Part shown: positions 19,562 to 31,142 of the stretch, in pieces
How positions within the stretch are numbered: position 1 is the first letter of the stretch
How the letters are laid out: every line of letters starts with the position of its first letter
Source of the DNA: Cylindrotheca closterium
Taxonomy: Eukaryota; Bacillariophyta; Bacillariophyceae; Bacillariales; Bacillariaceae
Reading direction: 5' to 3'
NCBI GenBank assembly: GCA_933822405.4
Contig: CAKOGP040001914.1
Coordinates: 1 to 64,000 of the forward strand
DNA: 64,000 nucleotides
Made by a program: the position numbers and the translations under genes
The notes under the pieces: generated by a model
Told to the model about the DNA's origin: nothing
Seen by the model: only the letters and a program-made list of their open reading frames with translations
Database searches by the model: none

Positions 19562-20596
19562 TATGGTTGTAGTAACATTTTGTAAATACAAAAAATTGAT
19601 AGAGAATACTAGTAGGGGACCTACTATACGTGTAATATTGAATAGGTAAACATACTGAGTAAATAGTAGGCAGCGCCGACGAAAAGTTGGTGAGCCTCTA
19701 CTAGGGCCAGGAAGAGATGACGATCTGTGACCTGTGACATTATGGCCCCGTTCCACCCCCCTAGCTAAGGCAATGGTTGCTGAGCAGACAGCACGACCAA
19801 GGAGAATAATGCTCTGCTATTCTGTTGGCTTTCTTCTTGAATGAGCCATCTTCCGTTTCTAACCAGGAATCAGCTTGGAATGAAATCAAATACTGTAGTA
19901 CGTACATAATGTCTAGCAGGGTACCTGGTACCGCATACAACATATGATGCTTTACTATTTTGGTCTGCCGGAGGGAAGTGTGCTCCATGTCTACGAGTAC
20001 TGGTACTAATACCTTACAGTATTACCGGTAGTCCAGTTCCCTGCCCAATTTTTAGGTACTTTCAAAGTCCCGCTATTTTTCTCACCCGCTATTTTTTTGG
20101 TCGCGGGAATACAGTCCGCAATGACAATATGGCATGTGTTCGTTTGTTTTCAAATCCGTTCTCCTAATTGGAGGTCATAAGGCTCCGCGTATTCATTTGC
20201 TATTTAGACAATTGTAGATCCGTTTTCGCAGTCTAAAAGATCGACCGGCGGAACGGTCTTTTCCAACAGCAGTGTAATTAGAAGAACACATACGGCGATT
20301 CCGTTCAAAACTGCCGGCCAATACAATTTGACGAGTGGAAGCACTCTCTTCTCTAGCGTTTGGGTTTCCCGCCATTGAGCAATCCAGCCATTACCCAGGT
20401 CTACTCGTGTGAATTGACGGCGACCGACTGACTACTGTACTGTACCTACACTCTCCTTTGTTTGCCGGTACCACACCAAGAACCGCGTTTCAGTTTTCAT
20501 ACGATTGATATACCGGTAGCATTGCCCAAACACCAAACAATACATATAGTATAGCATCGCATAGCACAGTACTATTAATAGTATTCAACTCCAACC
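19562..20596. other. intergenic region with a distant copy of the RNG/IQ repeat
   Basis: A degenerate copy of the 18082 repeat pair is at 19827-19992. The remainder has several TACCGGTA words (about 20020, 20512) and A/T-rich promoter-like sequence before the LRR gene at 20597. No gene is seen. Confidence 0.55.
19827..19992 (-). repeat. third degenerate copy of the RNG/IQ coding repeat
   Basis: The minus strand gives RHGAHF-PADQN, one stop, then VRNGRWLIQEE and SRALFSLVV, collinear with RNGAHVIQADQN, RNGIWFIQEG and RGALFTTV at 18211-18082. Confidence 0.5.
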
Positions 20597-22953
20597 ATGA
20601 CGGCAGCTACAGGACCTTCATCTCCCGATCGCAATGGGAGCAACAACAATGACAACAACAATCCCAGTTCTCCCGTCAAAATCCAGGACGATGAAAAGAC
20701 CATTGGGGAATCCGTCAATACGGGTGGTTCGGGGAGCAGTCAATTGTCGGATCCGCTCACCAAATCCAGAAATGAATTGGAAATGTTGCAGGAAGAGATT
20801 CGCTTCTCGGAAGAGCTTTTGAATGATGGTAAGGACAATAAGAAGACTGCTACTGCCACTGCCACTGCCAAGACGCCACCAGGATCTCCGGATCGAGCTT
20901 CCGCCACCATTGCAGAAGAAGCTTCCCCATCTAGTGCCACGCCTCCAAAAGAAAAAGAGGAGGCTGCTGCCCAAACTCCGGTGCGACATCACCGAGGTCC
21001 TCTTGCGATTGATCATGCGGGCAACATTCTAGAACAGGGCGAGGAGATTGAAGTTGAGCATGATTCGGACGCTCCTGCAAAGGATCCTCTTGTACCCCCT
21101 GCCGAAAAGGCTCCTTCTTCTCCTCCAACCCCCAAGGCAGCCAATTCTCCAGCTCGGAGCACTGCTAGTTCGGGAAGTGCTGTTTGGTTTTCGGGGATTG
21201 GAACCAATGACAACAAGAAGGAACAAGTTGAGGAACAAGAAATGTCCAAGGGAGAATCTACCAAAAACCCAGCGACTCTCAACTCGTTCGTGTCCACTCG
21301 CTCGGAATTTGACGATGAGCTCAATACCACCATGCCCGAAACGCCCACCAAGAGTGTAGATGGACGTAATACTCAAGAACGACCTGCCAAACTGACCAAG
21401 AAAATGAAATTGGATCCATCCGCTCCAGATCCTTTGGAACGCATGACCAACAACCACCTTTCGGCCCTCTTTGCTTGCTTGGTGATTGCCGTTTTGGGAG
21501 TTATCATGTTTTTGGTCTATGTCCTGACCCAACCCGAAATCATTCCACCCACCTCTGCTCCTACCTTGTCGTTTATGCCCTCGGACCTTCCGAGCAGTGC
21601 TCCTACCGATTGGGTGCCCTCGGCTACCCCCACTGCTACGCCAACGATTGAGACGATGAGTCCCAGTGACGTCCCATCGTCCAGCCCCAGTGAGTCGCCT
21701 TCGCGGGCACCCTCGGCATCCCCTTCCATGGCTCCCTCTACCATTCCCAGTAGCAATCCTACCGAACGGGACCCGGCCGAAGATCTTTCGTTCTTGATTG
21801 GGACCATTTCGCAAAACCTCAAGGATCGGATTCAAAATGACGTTGGCTCGAAACAACGAGAGGCCTTTGAATGGTTGATTCGGGATCCGGAATTTTATGC
21901 CTATGACGAACGCAAGCTCATTCAACGCTACGTCTTGGCCTTGTTCTCCTTGGAAATAAGGGTTCCCAGTCCTGGCCGTAAGCTTCGAGGCGGTGAGCGC
22001 AACCTCAATTGGAATGCATTGGAGACTTGGATGCAGTACACGGACGAGTGTACTTGGTTCACTTCCTATTACTTGGATCGTGTGGGATGCGATCGTACGG
22101 GTACTTGGAAACGTTTGGTGTTGTATAATCTGGATTTACAAGGTACCATTCCATCCGAACTAGCCTTGCTCACACGCATGGAAACTTTGATTTTGGCCAA
22201 TCATACCATTGGGGGTACCATTCCTCCGGAGTTGTCCCGTCTTCCGTTGCTCGGTACGTTTTTCTTTCCTTTGGACTACTGAATTTTAGGGCTCTACGGA
22301 TCATGATCGATTGTATCTCACATTTTACCCTTTCATTTCAACTTGATACAGAGCAAATTGACCTGTCTGGAAACCAAATAGTGGGAAGGATTCCTACTGA
22401 ATTTGGTGACTTGGACCGCTTGCAAGAGCTCTATTTGCACCACAACCAAATTGGAAATATCATTCCTGCTGAATTTGGAAGGTTGACGGCTCTACGACAA
22501 TTGGACGCGTCTGACAATGGAATTATTGGAAGACTTCCCTTTGCACTGGGCCAAATGACGGCACTGGAGGAGCTGAATTTGTCCAACAACCGCATTGGAA
22601 ACTCTATTCCGACCGAAGTGGGTCAAATGCGGGCACTCCGGCGCCTAGACTTGTCCAGAAATGGATTACTCGGAAATATTCCGTTCCAGTTGGGTCTCTA
22701 TAACCTCAGATACATTGATCTATCGAGCAACCAATTGGTTGGAACTCTTCCCTCTCGTTTGGGCGGGTTGCGCGATTTGCTCTATTTGGATGTCAGCAGA
22801 AATCCCTTGAGTGGCCCCTTTCCAGCGGAAGTCTGCAGCTTGATTCGGCCCTACTTTTGGAATGCTACTTCTGGTCAATCCGAGACCATTTCCATGTTCA
22901 AGGCCAGCTGTGCGACTATTGGATGTTCCTGCTGCACTGATTGCGTCTACTAA
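20597..22953 (+). CDS. single-pass membrane protein with Pro/Ser/Thr-rich stalk and leucine-rich repeats (copy 1)
   Basis: Exons 20597-22253 and 22352-22953, with a GTACGT...CAG intron, give 752 residues. Residues 1-280 are low-complexity and acidic (cytoplasmic); a membrane span lies at about 287-310 (LSALFACLVIAVLGVIMF); a SAPS/SPS-rich stalk runs to about 393. A conserved cap follows (WLIRDPEFYAYDERKLIQR, then WNALETWMQYTDECTWF), and finally about nine plant-type LRRs of the LxxLxLxxNxIxGxIPxE kind ending in a Cys-rich cap (CSCCTDC). The layout is that of an extracellular LRR receptor without a kinase. The intron interrupts the repeats. It is tail to tail with a related gene at 23777. Confidence 0.85.
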
Positions 22954-23776
22954 TGGATGGATTGATTCAATCATTGCAACGCCTGACATTATGGGAAATA
23001 CAAACAACTTGCAAAGTATACGGTTTATTTTGAAAGTTGCCACTGCAGGTGGATTCTTCATTACTTTTATAAACGCTCCCATGCACCTTTTATAGGTTTC
23101 ATTGTAACGTATCATGCATGTTTGGACCCTCTCACTCGGCTTAGGATAGAAATACAGAACTAAGTATTATTATATATATATAAGTATGCATATTATAACA
23201 TTATATTCGTCGTTTTGGTATCGCACTACTGTACTGTACGGCAATTCCAGAAATCAAAGACCGTCATGGAAAGGCTCTCGAGGAGTCTCTTGGGGCCTTG
23301 CTTGGTACGACGCATGTAATCCAGGTGATCGAACTTCAGGCGATCGTATCCATGTGATCGAACGGGTCGATGATCTGGAACTCTTTTCTATCTTCAACCT
23401 TCCATCAATGAGAGCAGTGCTGACGGCATCAGAAAAATGAGTTGCTTCTGCCCTTCTGTGGTGGCACAGGTGTATTGATTAATACAACAGTAATAGATCT
23501 CAAGATGGGATACAAGGCAAGAAAGAAACGTGATTATTGTCTTGGTTGAGCGTGTGTTTGTGTAACAGAGGAAGTTATGATTGTTATGAAACTTTTAACT
23601 TCTGTTTTAGTTGGGTGTTTGTGCAACAAATGGTTTGTTGTTTTTTCGGGGTGTTTTTTTGGGAGAAAGAAAGGAAAGCAGAGGCACCATCTCCATGGTG
23701 CGGCAGCTTTCCTGAAACGAGTGGATTTGACTCTTATCAAATCCTATAAAGCACACTTGTGTGTACGTGTGTGCAA
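22954..23776. other. intergenic region between convergent LRR genes
   Basis: No gene is seen. There is a TA run near 23170 and a short internal repeat of GTGATCGAAC (about 23320-23365). Confidence 0.5.
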
Positions 23777-25992
23777 TTAGTTAAATTCACGCGCGCATTG
23801 GTTGCAACAAGGACATTGCAAGGAAGCACAATTTCCGCGAAACACCCGGAGGCCCTTTTGGCAAATCTCATTTGGTACTGGACCAGTAAAAGTATTGTTG
23901 CTGCCAACATCCAGGGTTGTCAATGCCGGGGCGGCGGCAAGCTCACTGGGAATAGTTCCCTCCATATTGTTGTAAGAAACGTTAAAAGTGCTGAGCCAAC
24001 GCATGGATCCAAATTCCTTTGGAATGGTGCCCGTGATTTTATTGATCGGAAGGGCAATGGTCTCCAATCGGGACATCAAGCTGAGTTCCGAGGGAATCGT
24101 TCCCTCCAGATCCAAGTTGATGAGTACCAAACGCTTGAATTGATGCCTTGAGTTGCAGGCAACTCGGTTAAAGAAGTAAGAACTGAACCATAGGCACTCA
24201 TCAGTGTATTGCATCCAGGATTCCAAGGCATCCCAGTTGAGACGGCGTCCTTCGCTGTTGTCATCAATGGGCGCTTCCGCCTCTTGAGCAGTGCTCGTGA
24301 AATTCCAAAAGAAATCGCGTCCATTCACAGGGGAACCGGTAGGCCATGGGGTGGGAGTTGGGTTTTGAGAGGGAGAAAGCGTGGTGGGAGCCACTGTGGG
24401 AGCAATGCTGGGGTATCCCGTGGGCGCATCGGTATTGGGAACAGTTTGTCTGAGTTCCAGCTTTACCAGCGACAAGACCCAACGCTGAATCTTGCGATCA
24501 TCTGTGTAGTTGTGGTACATGGGATCCCGAATTAGCCACTGAAAGGCCCGGTTCTGAGTAGTACCCGGGGATTCCATTTTGATGGCTGTTTCAGGTGAAA
24601 TGTCAGCCATGATCCTCATAAAGTTAAGATCGGCAGTCTCCATCGTAGGGTTGAAAGTAGGGATTTTGGAAGGCATGCCAGTTGGAGGTCGAGTGGGACG
24701 CTTGGTGGGCGGAGAGGTTGGTCCAGGAGTGGGACTTTTTGTTGGGGAGAAGGTAACGGTGGGTGATAGGGACATAGAAGGTGACGCCGTGCTTGGTTCC
24801 ATGGAGGGTTCCATAGTGGCCAATGCTGATGGTCGCATGGTTGCCACAAAATCTCGAGCTCGATTGTTTTGTTCATTTTCCAAATCGCTCAGATACCACA
24901 AAAAGAAGGCCAAGGCACAGACGATAACCAGTAAAAAGAAGAAGAGAACCACAAAGTACACCAATCGAACCTTGACCGTGTTCTTGTCCGAGACAACCTT
25001 GAATCCATCACGATCATCTACGCTCTCGTTACTGGCAACCGATGAAAAACGCTCATATTCCGTCTTGCTGGGAGCCCGTTCGGGCAATGGTTCCTTGTGG
25101 TGGTCCACCACCTTGCGCTCGGGAGTGTGAAGCAAGCCACCAAACCATCCTTGGGTCTGATTCTCCATGACAAGAGACTCCTTCAACTCATCGTCACTAG
25201 ATTCGGGTCCTGGGGGCGGCCGCCGGAACAGGCCAAATGGTGAGTTTGCATTATTACTGCTGCTCTTTACAATGCCAGGTGGAGACGACGGAGGTTTGGG
25301 CGATCTCGAGCCATTGGTTCCTGGTGGCTCCAAGGATGAACCCTGTTCAGGATCAATGCGAGTCCGCGGTGGGGTGGAACAGAGACTTGGCTGCACCGAA
25401 GCTGCACAATTGATTGAGTCTTGTCCGGCATCTGGAGCTGTTGTTGAAGTAAAGTAGAAACAAGGATAAGAAACGAAAAGTCTAAAAATATCGAAGGAGA
25501 AGAACCTTCAGCGGTCATAACAGCTTGTGACTTACCAGTATTTTCCGTGTCCCAGTTTTGACAGTTCTGTTCATCCGAAAAGTCTTCGTGAGATCTGGAT
25601 GCTGCAGTATCCAACGTATTGTAACTATGTCCGGTGTCGTTGTTGCCCAAAGACTTTGGCATTGGTGACAGGGCTTCGCTTCCGGAGACAACAGATCCGG
25701 AGTCAAAGGCCAGCATGTTCTGCATCATTGCCAAGAATGAACTGCCCTCTTTCCTTCTCGGGGTACCAGTGCTGGTTGAAGTTCCCATGGTGACCAAGGA
25801 TTCATTGTCATGATCTTCTTGCTGATTCCTAGAAGAAGAATCGTGTGAAACTGTTCCACTTTGGTTATTTTGTGTTCCGTTCACTGCTTCATTGTCCGTT
25901 GGCACAGAAGGGGCACTGGCTACTTCTAGATCATTATCGTCGTGACAACTCCCTTGGGCGCTGACTGAAGGTGGAGTTGCCATGGGATGCAT
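23777..25992 (-). CDS. single-pass membrane protein with Pro/Ser/Thr-rich stalk and leucine-rich repeats (copy 2)
   Basis: Exon 1 is 25992-25536 and exon 2 is 25437-23777; the 99-base intron (GTAAGT...CAG) keeps frame, giving 705 residues. The order is the same as copy 1: a long polar N-terminus (about 1-305), a membrane span at about 306-332 (LVYFVVLFFFLLVIVCALAFF), a SPT/PTRPPT-rich stalk, a cap with WLIRDPMYHNYTDDRKIQRWVL, an extra PTAPT-rich spacer, WDALESWMQYTDECLWF, about four LRRs and a Cys-rich end (CPCCNQC). It has fewer LRRs than copy 1 and its intron is in the N-terminal region rather than in the repeats. It is probably a cell-surface recognition protein. Confidence 0.85.
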
Positions 25993-27211
25993 GCTGAGTG
26001 ATTACTTCCGAAAATGAATGCTGGGCATTTGAAACCGTGATGCGGTTTCAGATTGCTGGTCGTCAAGGAATTTTCTTCAAGCATGCCATCGGAACACGTG
26101 CTCGTCGTCAATATCGGCGGAGATCTAACCCCCCGTTTTGACGAGCAACCAATCACAGCGGCGAAATCAAATTTTAAGTCGAGCAGTTCGACCAAAAGCT
26201 GCTAAATACCATCCTAACAAAAAATTTACTTAGATCCCAACGGAGATCAAATTTCGATGTACAGTGTGACTCCCACGAGCGGAGCTGGCCAGTCACACAC
26301 CGGCATCGCATGCTTTGAGTCAAGCGGAGCACAAATGCTGCATACACAGAATGTCCACGATTTACAACGGTCACGTTTTCGGCCCCGAGTTGACGATTTG
26401 AATAATGCTGGATGACACACCCCTTCGACACGACTGATTCAAATGTCATCGTCTAATTGTTGGATGTGTTGGCAACCTGAAGAACGGTCACATCTCCAGC
26501 ACGATTGGTTTCAAAAGACACCAAATGTTTCCATTAGGATTACTGAACTGTTGCCTTCCAATTTGACAAGATCGATGAAACGCTTACATTACCAAATCTT
26601 ACATTACTTGGATCTAGTCCCAGGTCGATTGAACGCTTGCTTAGGGTTCTCAAGAACACATACATACACACACATACACACAACTGCAAGAGAACGCGCA
26701 TGATTCCTTCTCCTCTCGATGACGCAATCAATCAGCATGGGTTCTCATCATCCAAGCAAGGCAAGCGGTGGTGTCAAAGTGCGATGATGATCTATCATGA
26801 ACCTCTCTTTAGTCCACTCGATTTGATTGAATCAATCGATTGATTTTTATCAAGTCAACGAACAGTACTTGAAACCGCTTATCAAGGAAACGAACGACAT
26901 AGCTACAAATTGATTCCTTTCTTTTCATCCAATGATTAGAGTCTTCTAAAGACGAAAGAATCATGTTCTCCCTCGTTTTCTCGTTTATCACTGATTTTGA
27001 CAGAATTCCATGCATAACATTGCCATCTTTTTCGATTGCACAGCATTATAACTACCGTAGAACAATACACCAGAAACTGCAATATGACGAGGATTAAAGC
27101 AAACTATCAATATATGCTGCACTGCAAAGAGTATTTCGTATAATACAAAGCATCCATCTAATCATTCTAGTAGGTAGGCTGGTGGTATCTGGAGTGCTGA
27201 TTACTCTCCAA
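25993..27211. other. intergenic region with CA-rich microsatellite
   Basis: A CA/TACA microsatellite is at about 26656-26683. The reading frames seen are short and lack coding features. The left end is the promoter of the 25992 gene. Confidence 0.5.
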
Positions 27212-29415
27212 TCAGGATGATGACAATAGTGAGGGAACAGGCGGCTCTGGTTTCCCGACGATCCAATTCTGAGACACGGTCCATGATGAGTCCCCACCAA
27301 AGACTTGACCTGCCTTTAATTTGTCGAGCTTGTATTTTTCGTGTTCGCTCCTCCCGCCACCACACTGAAAGTGAGTGAATCGCCAATTGCAAATGACCTT
27401 GCTCATTCCATCGTCTCCCTCCCATCGTTCCACTTTTGGTGAAATCTCATTGCTAGTAACATTGACCATTGTAGCATTGATGGACTCCATGGCATTTTCC
27501 ACCAAAACGGGACCAATGGCAGCGTCAATGGCAGCATATTCCAGTTGATTTTGACCTAAAGGACGGGCCGACCAGTTGGAGACTTGGCATTCCTTACTTA
27601 TGCTTTTTTGGAGATAGTGTGCCGTCAGCTTGGCCAAGGACATGGTAATGGCCCGAGACTTTTTCTGTTTTTTGATTTGCAAGGTGCGCTTGACAAAGCT
27701 ATCCACTTCCAGTACAGAGGGTACCTCTTGAAAACAGGGAAGGTGTGGGTAACTGGCGGCAACACGCATCAAGTCCGAAGATGCTTGGTAGCCAACTTTG
27801 ATAATCTTTTTGGATCGAAAGAGTTTCAACAAGGCTTGGGAAACATAGGATTCCATCTCGTTCATGGATTCGTCTGGTGGCAACAAGGGTCGTAACATAG
27901 TTTGCAGATCGAATAGATACACCTTTTGTAATGTATGCATGCTAATTTGTAGCAGTAGAACAGGTTGCTTCTCTCCGCGAGCTGACAATTGATTGGGCTG
28001 CCACTCGCAGTCAATGCCCACCAGGTGGCTTGCGGGAAAAGAGGACCTGTGGTCGTCCGAAGAAGGTTCAGCAGGTGACGAGATCGACCCAGCTGTCGCT
28101 GTGACAAAGGACTGTATCGATTCTGTCGAGTTTACGAATTCAATCCTGTTTGATGCTCCAAAGATATCTTCCATAGTGATCGGTGCAAACTGGGGAGTCG
28201 TCCATTCAGACTTTGGCTTGTGCTTGAATGGCATCTGCGCCGTGTCCGTTCTAAGCTGGGCTGGGACGTCATCATTCCCGTCGGATGATTGATCCAAAGT
28301 GAGAATGCGAAACTCGCGGACTTCCAATTCGAGACATCGGTTTTCGACCCATTTGCAAAGCGACTCTCTGTCAATGACTCGGGTTTGTGCTATCACCTCC
28401 ACAACTTGGCCAGATTCGAGGCATTCCAAAATGGCGTCCCATTGACTCTTTCCCAGCCTTTGAAACAGGGCCCTTCCGAAAATCAGCTTGACGCTAAGCC
28501 TTTTGCCGTCCGAACTTGATTGCCAAGGGAGCGAGTCAACATAAGCTTTTCTATCAACCCCTAGTGGTAACAAGTGGGTAGTGACCAGTTTCTTTGTCTT
28601 CTTCTCAAGTGATCCTAGCGATCCAGTGACCTTGACAGCTGTGGGAAGTAGTGGATTCGATAAACTTCGTTCCTTGACCAGTAGTTTGGCAATGTTGATA
28701 GGAGGAATGTCGCCTGGGAAAAAGCCTGGAAGAAGCGGTTTGGCGATTTCTGATGGGTTTGGTGTTAATGAGGTTGGTGTGCCTGCTGTGCGAGCTTCCT
28801 TCTGTATTAATTTTTCATTCGAGTCATGGCCTTGTTGAATGCCACAAATGTCGGCAACGTGTACATTTGGAAGCGATAAAAGGGCGTCACACAGCACTAG
28901 ACATTGCCAATACGGATGCCCAGCGCTTCCAACGATCATTCCATCGGATGATTTGCACTGATCGACAAGGGATTCGTCAATAGTAACAGTAGCATTGGAC
29001 TTTGGAAGATGGCCGAATGGCGGAACGGCCGTAGGTGGAAACCCAAGTAAAGAGTGTATTTCTTCGGTGGTAGCCGAGGCAACTGTGTCTTTTAAAGTTG
29101 CTTGTAACTTCGTTGTGTCCACAGTATCAGAGTTGCGTGTCAGGGTAATGTACACTGCAGATTTGCCGGATCATTGGAAGATTTGCGCGATATAATTCGT
29201 AAAGAATCGGGATTCTTTTCTTGGCACGCATTGCAAACTGAAAGAAAGTGTTCTATCGCTGATGGGTTGGCGGCACCAGACAAGTAGATAACACCACGGG
29301 ATGCATCAATAGTTGAATGGCGAAACCTTAGATGCGTTGATCGAATGAAGAAAGAAAGAGACAAACTGAAACCCCAACTCAAGCACAGTAATGTTATAGC
29401 CGACGTAATTGCCAT
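27212..29415 (-). CDS. YbaK-like domain fused to DEDD-type 3'-5' exonuclease; frame break near the 5' end
   Basis: The main frame (29170 down to 27212) begins with a YbaK/ProX-type domain: EEIHSLLGFPPTAVPPFGHL is its signature, followed by TIDESLVD. The middle is Leu-rich, then comes a WRN/RNase D-like exonuclease with GIDCEWQP (DxE, motif I), VGYQASSDL (motif II Asp) and YAAIDAAIG (motif III Tyr..Asp). YbaK proteins hydrolyse mischarged aminoacyl-tRNA; DEDD exonucleases trim RNA or DNA. Upstream, 29415-29172 in another frame encodes a hydrophobic leader and SAIEHFLSVCNACQEK, which looks like the missing start of the YbaK domain. I find no clear intron between the frames, so a frameshift, sequence error or odd splice remains open. 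Confidence 0.7.
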
Positions 29416-29521
29416 TGAACTTGCATTGAGCTATTGGCGGTTTGGTGGTGGTGAAGGTGATTGACAACTTTTTATTGTTTTATCAATTTGTATTGTGTAT
29501 TTTCAGCACATTACGGCAGGA

Positions 29522-29595
29522 GCAGAGATGGTCTAGTTGGTTATGACGCGGCTTTAACACAGCTGAGGTCCCGGGTTCGATTCCCGGTCTTTGTA
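29522..29595 (+). tRNA. tRNA-Val (anticodon AAC)
   Basis: Folds as a full cloverleaf of 74 bases. The acceptor stem pairs 29522-29528 with 29588-29594 (two G-U pairs). The D arm has the usual TGGTCTAGTTGGTTA. The anticodon stem CGGCT/AGCTG carries loop TTAACAC with anticodon AAC, read as Val. The variable loop is AGGTC and the T arm is CCGGG-TTCGATT-CCCGG. There is no intron, and no CCA is encoded. Confidence 0.93.
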
Positions 29596-29609
29596 CGACT
29601 CTCCATTCC

Positions 29610-29614
29610 TTTTT
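29610..29614 (+). terminator. RNA polymerase III T-run terminator
   Basis: Five T residues, 14 bases after the tRNA discriminator base. Confidence 0.7.
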
Positions 29615-29697
29615 GCATAATCGAAGTATCACTTTATATTTCATCGAACTATCGCCCCATCTCTTCCTACCGTATTCATTTTAAAAAACACTGAAAG

Positions 29698-30552
29698 CTA
29701 TCTATTATTAAGTTGATTCAAGATCAACCATGGATATCGATGCACCAACAACCACACGACTTCAAGTCGCCCAAAACGACATGCTATGGACAATGGTGTG
29801 TCATTCTTCGTCTTTGCCGTTGCTTCCACATCAGCACCACGGTCTAGTAGTAGACCGGCGACTCTGAAATCGCCACTTCCGCACACATAGTGCAAAGCTG
29901 TGAATCCAGCTCTTTCATCTCGTGCATTAATTTGAGCGCCTCGATCCAGAAGTAGTTGTACACTATCAACGAAGCGACCAGGTTTACATGTATTGGATGC
30001 CAGGTGCAACGGTGTATAACCATTCACATCGCACTTGGCTTCCACATTGGCACCTCGATCCAACAAAAGCTTAACCAGATCGATTGCACCAGCAACCGCG
30101 GCGTAGTGCAATAGCGTGCTCCCATCGTTACTCTTTGTGTTAACGTCGGCACCTCGATCCAGAAACATACAGGCCACTTCAACTCGCCTATTCGCGAATG
30201 CCGTATGGAAGGGTGTAAATCCTTCGTAATCCTCTTTTTCTGTGCAGGCGCTCTCTTGCAACAGCATTCGTACCACATTCAAGTGGCCATGGCAGCATGC
30301 CAAGTGCAATGGTGTCCGACCTTTGTTATCAGTTTCGTTTAGATCACGAACTCCTCGACTCCAAATCATAATAGCTATTTCCAAATGACCATGTTCGCAT
30401 GCCAAATGAAACGGTGTTTTTCCCTCAGTATTTTTGGATTCAAAATCGGCATGATCATCGCACAACCAAAAGAGAACAAGTATCACATCTCCATTGACAC
30501 ATGCTTCGTGCAAATGTGTCCTCGAGGCTTCGAAACATTCATCATCGCACAT
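29698..30552 (-). CDS. ankyrin-repeat protein (copy 1)
   Basis: The 284 residues are almost wholly ankyrin repeats, about eight units of 33 residues with the GxTPLHxAxxxGHLEVVxLLLDRGADVxAK pattern, e.g. GRTPLHLACCHGHLNVV and GSTLLHYAAVAGAIDLV. The final unit ends in a hydrophobic VWLLVHRYPWLI that is also present in copy 2 (IVWLLIHRNPCLI), so the two share an origin. No other domain is visible. The likely role is protein binding; the partner is unknown. The ATG at 30552 begins MCDDECFEA. Confidence 0.85.
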   Translation of the reverse strand: MCDDECFEASRTHLHEACVNGDVILVLFWLCDDHADFESKNTEGKTPFHLACEHGHLEIAIMIWSRGVRDLNETDNKGRTPLHLACCHGHLNVVRMLLQESACTEKEDYEGFTPFHTAFANRRVEVACMFLDRGADVNTKSNDGSTLLHYAAVAGAIDLVKLLLDRGANVEAKCDVNGYTPLHLASNTCKPGRFVDSVQLLLDRGAQINARDERAGFTALHYVCGSGDFRVAGLLLDRGADVEATAKTKNDTPLSIACRFGRLEVVWLLVHRYPWLILNQLNNR

Positions 30553-31142
30553 GATTGAGAGTTAGAGTAAGTTTCGTTTTTTGTGAAAGTCTTGTGTTGT
30601 CTTGATTGTGGAAGGAGTCGAGAGTGAGCAAACCTGCGTTCTCATAAAATTCAGAATTCAAATTCAAAATCCAGCAGCAGTCCTGTGAACTCCGCCGCCT
30701 CCTTTAGTTTGATGTGAAGTTTTCGTGGGAACGAGGAACCCGAGAGACTACTATGCTGATTGATTAGTGTCACTCTGGCTTTGGCAATGCATTGCCTCCT
30801 CCATTTTCTTCTGCCGATTGTTTTAGAGGAATCGATGGAAGAGGTTGAGAACGTCGAGAACGTTGAATGGTGATCCATGGACAAATCTGAAATCAATCAA
30901 CGAAAAAGTGACGTTGATTTTAAGTCATTTTAGTCGATTTGTAATCATTGAACCTTTTCTATTTATCGGTACAGTGCTATACAGTATGGTACAGGTACTA
31001 CCCAGAGCTCTGCTACTCGTATACTCAGTTCTGTTTTTACTGTAGCATACCAGCATTGCATCGATTGTTCATAAAAATAATAGGCTCTATCGATGGCAAA
31101 TGTACCATTTAACTGCATTCGGTTTATGAATTAAGAGTGGCG
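30553..31142. other. intergenic region between ankyrin genes, nothing recognised
   Basis: No convincing gene. A GAATTCAAATTCAAAAT word at 30651 recurs at 32403 upstream of the second ankyrin gene, which fits duplication of the locus. Confidence 0.5.

Noticed and set aside
21029..21925. 298-codon minus-strand frame opposite LRR copy 1
   Set aside because: It is antisense to the Ser/Pro-rich stalk coding region; composition is explained by that bias.
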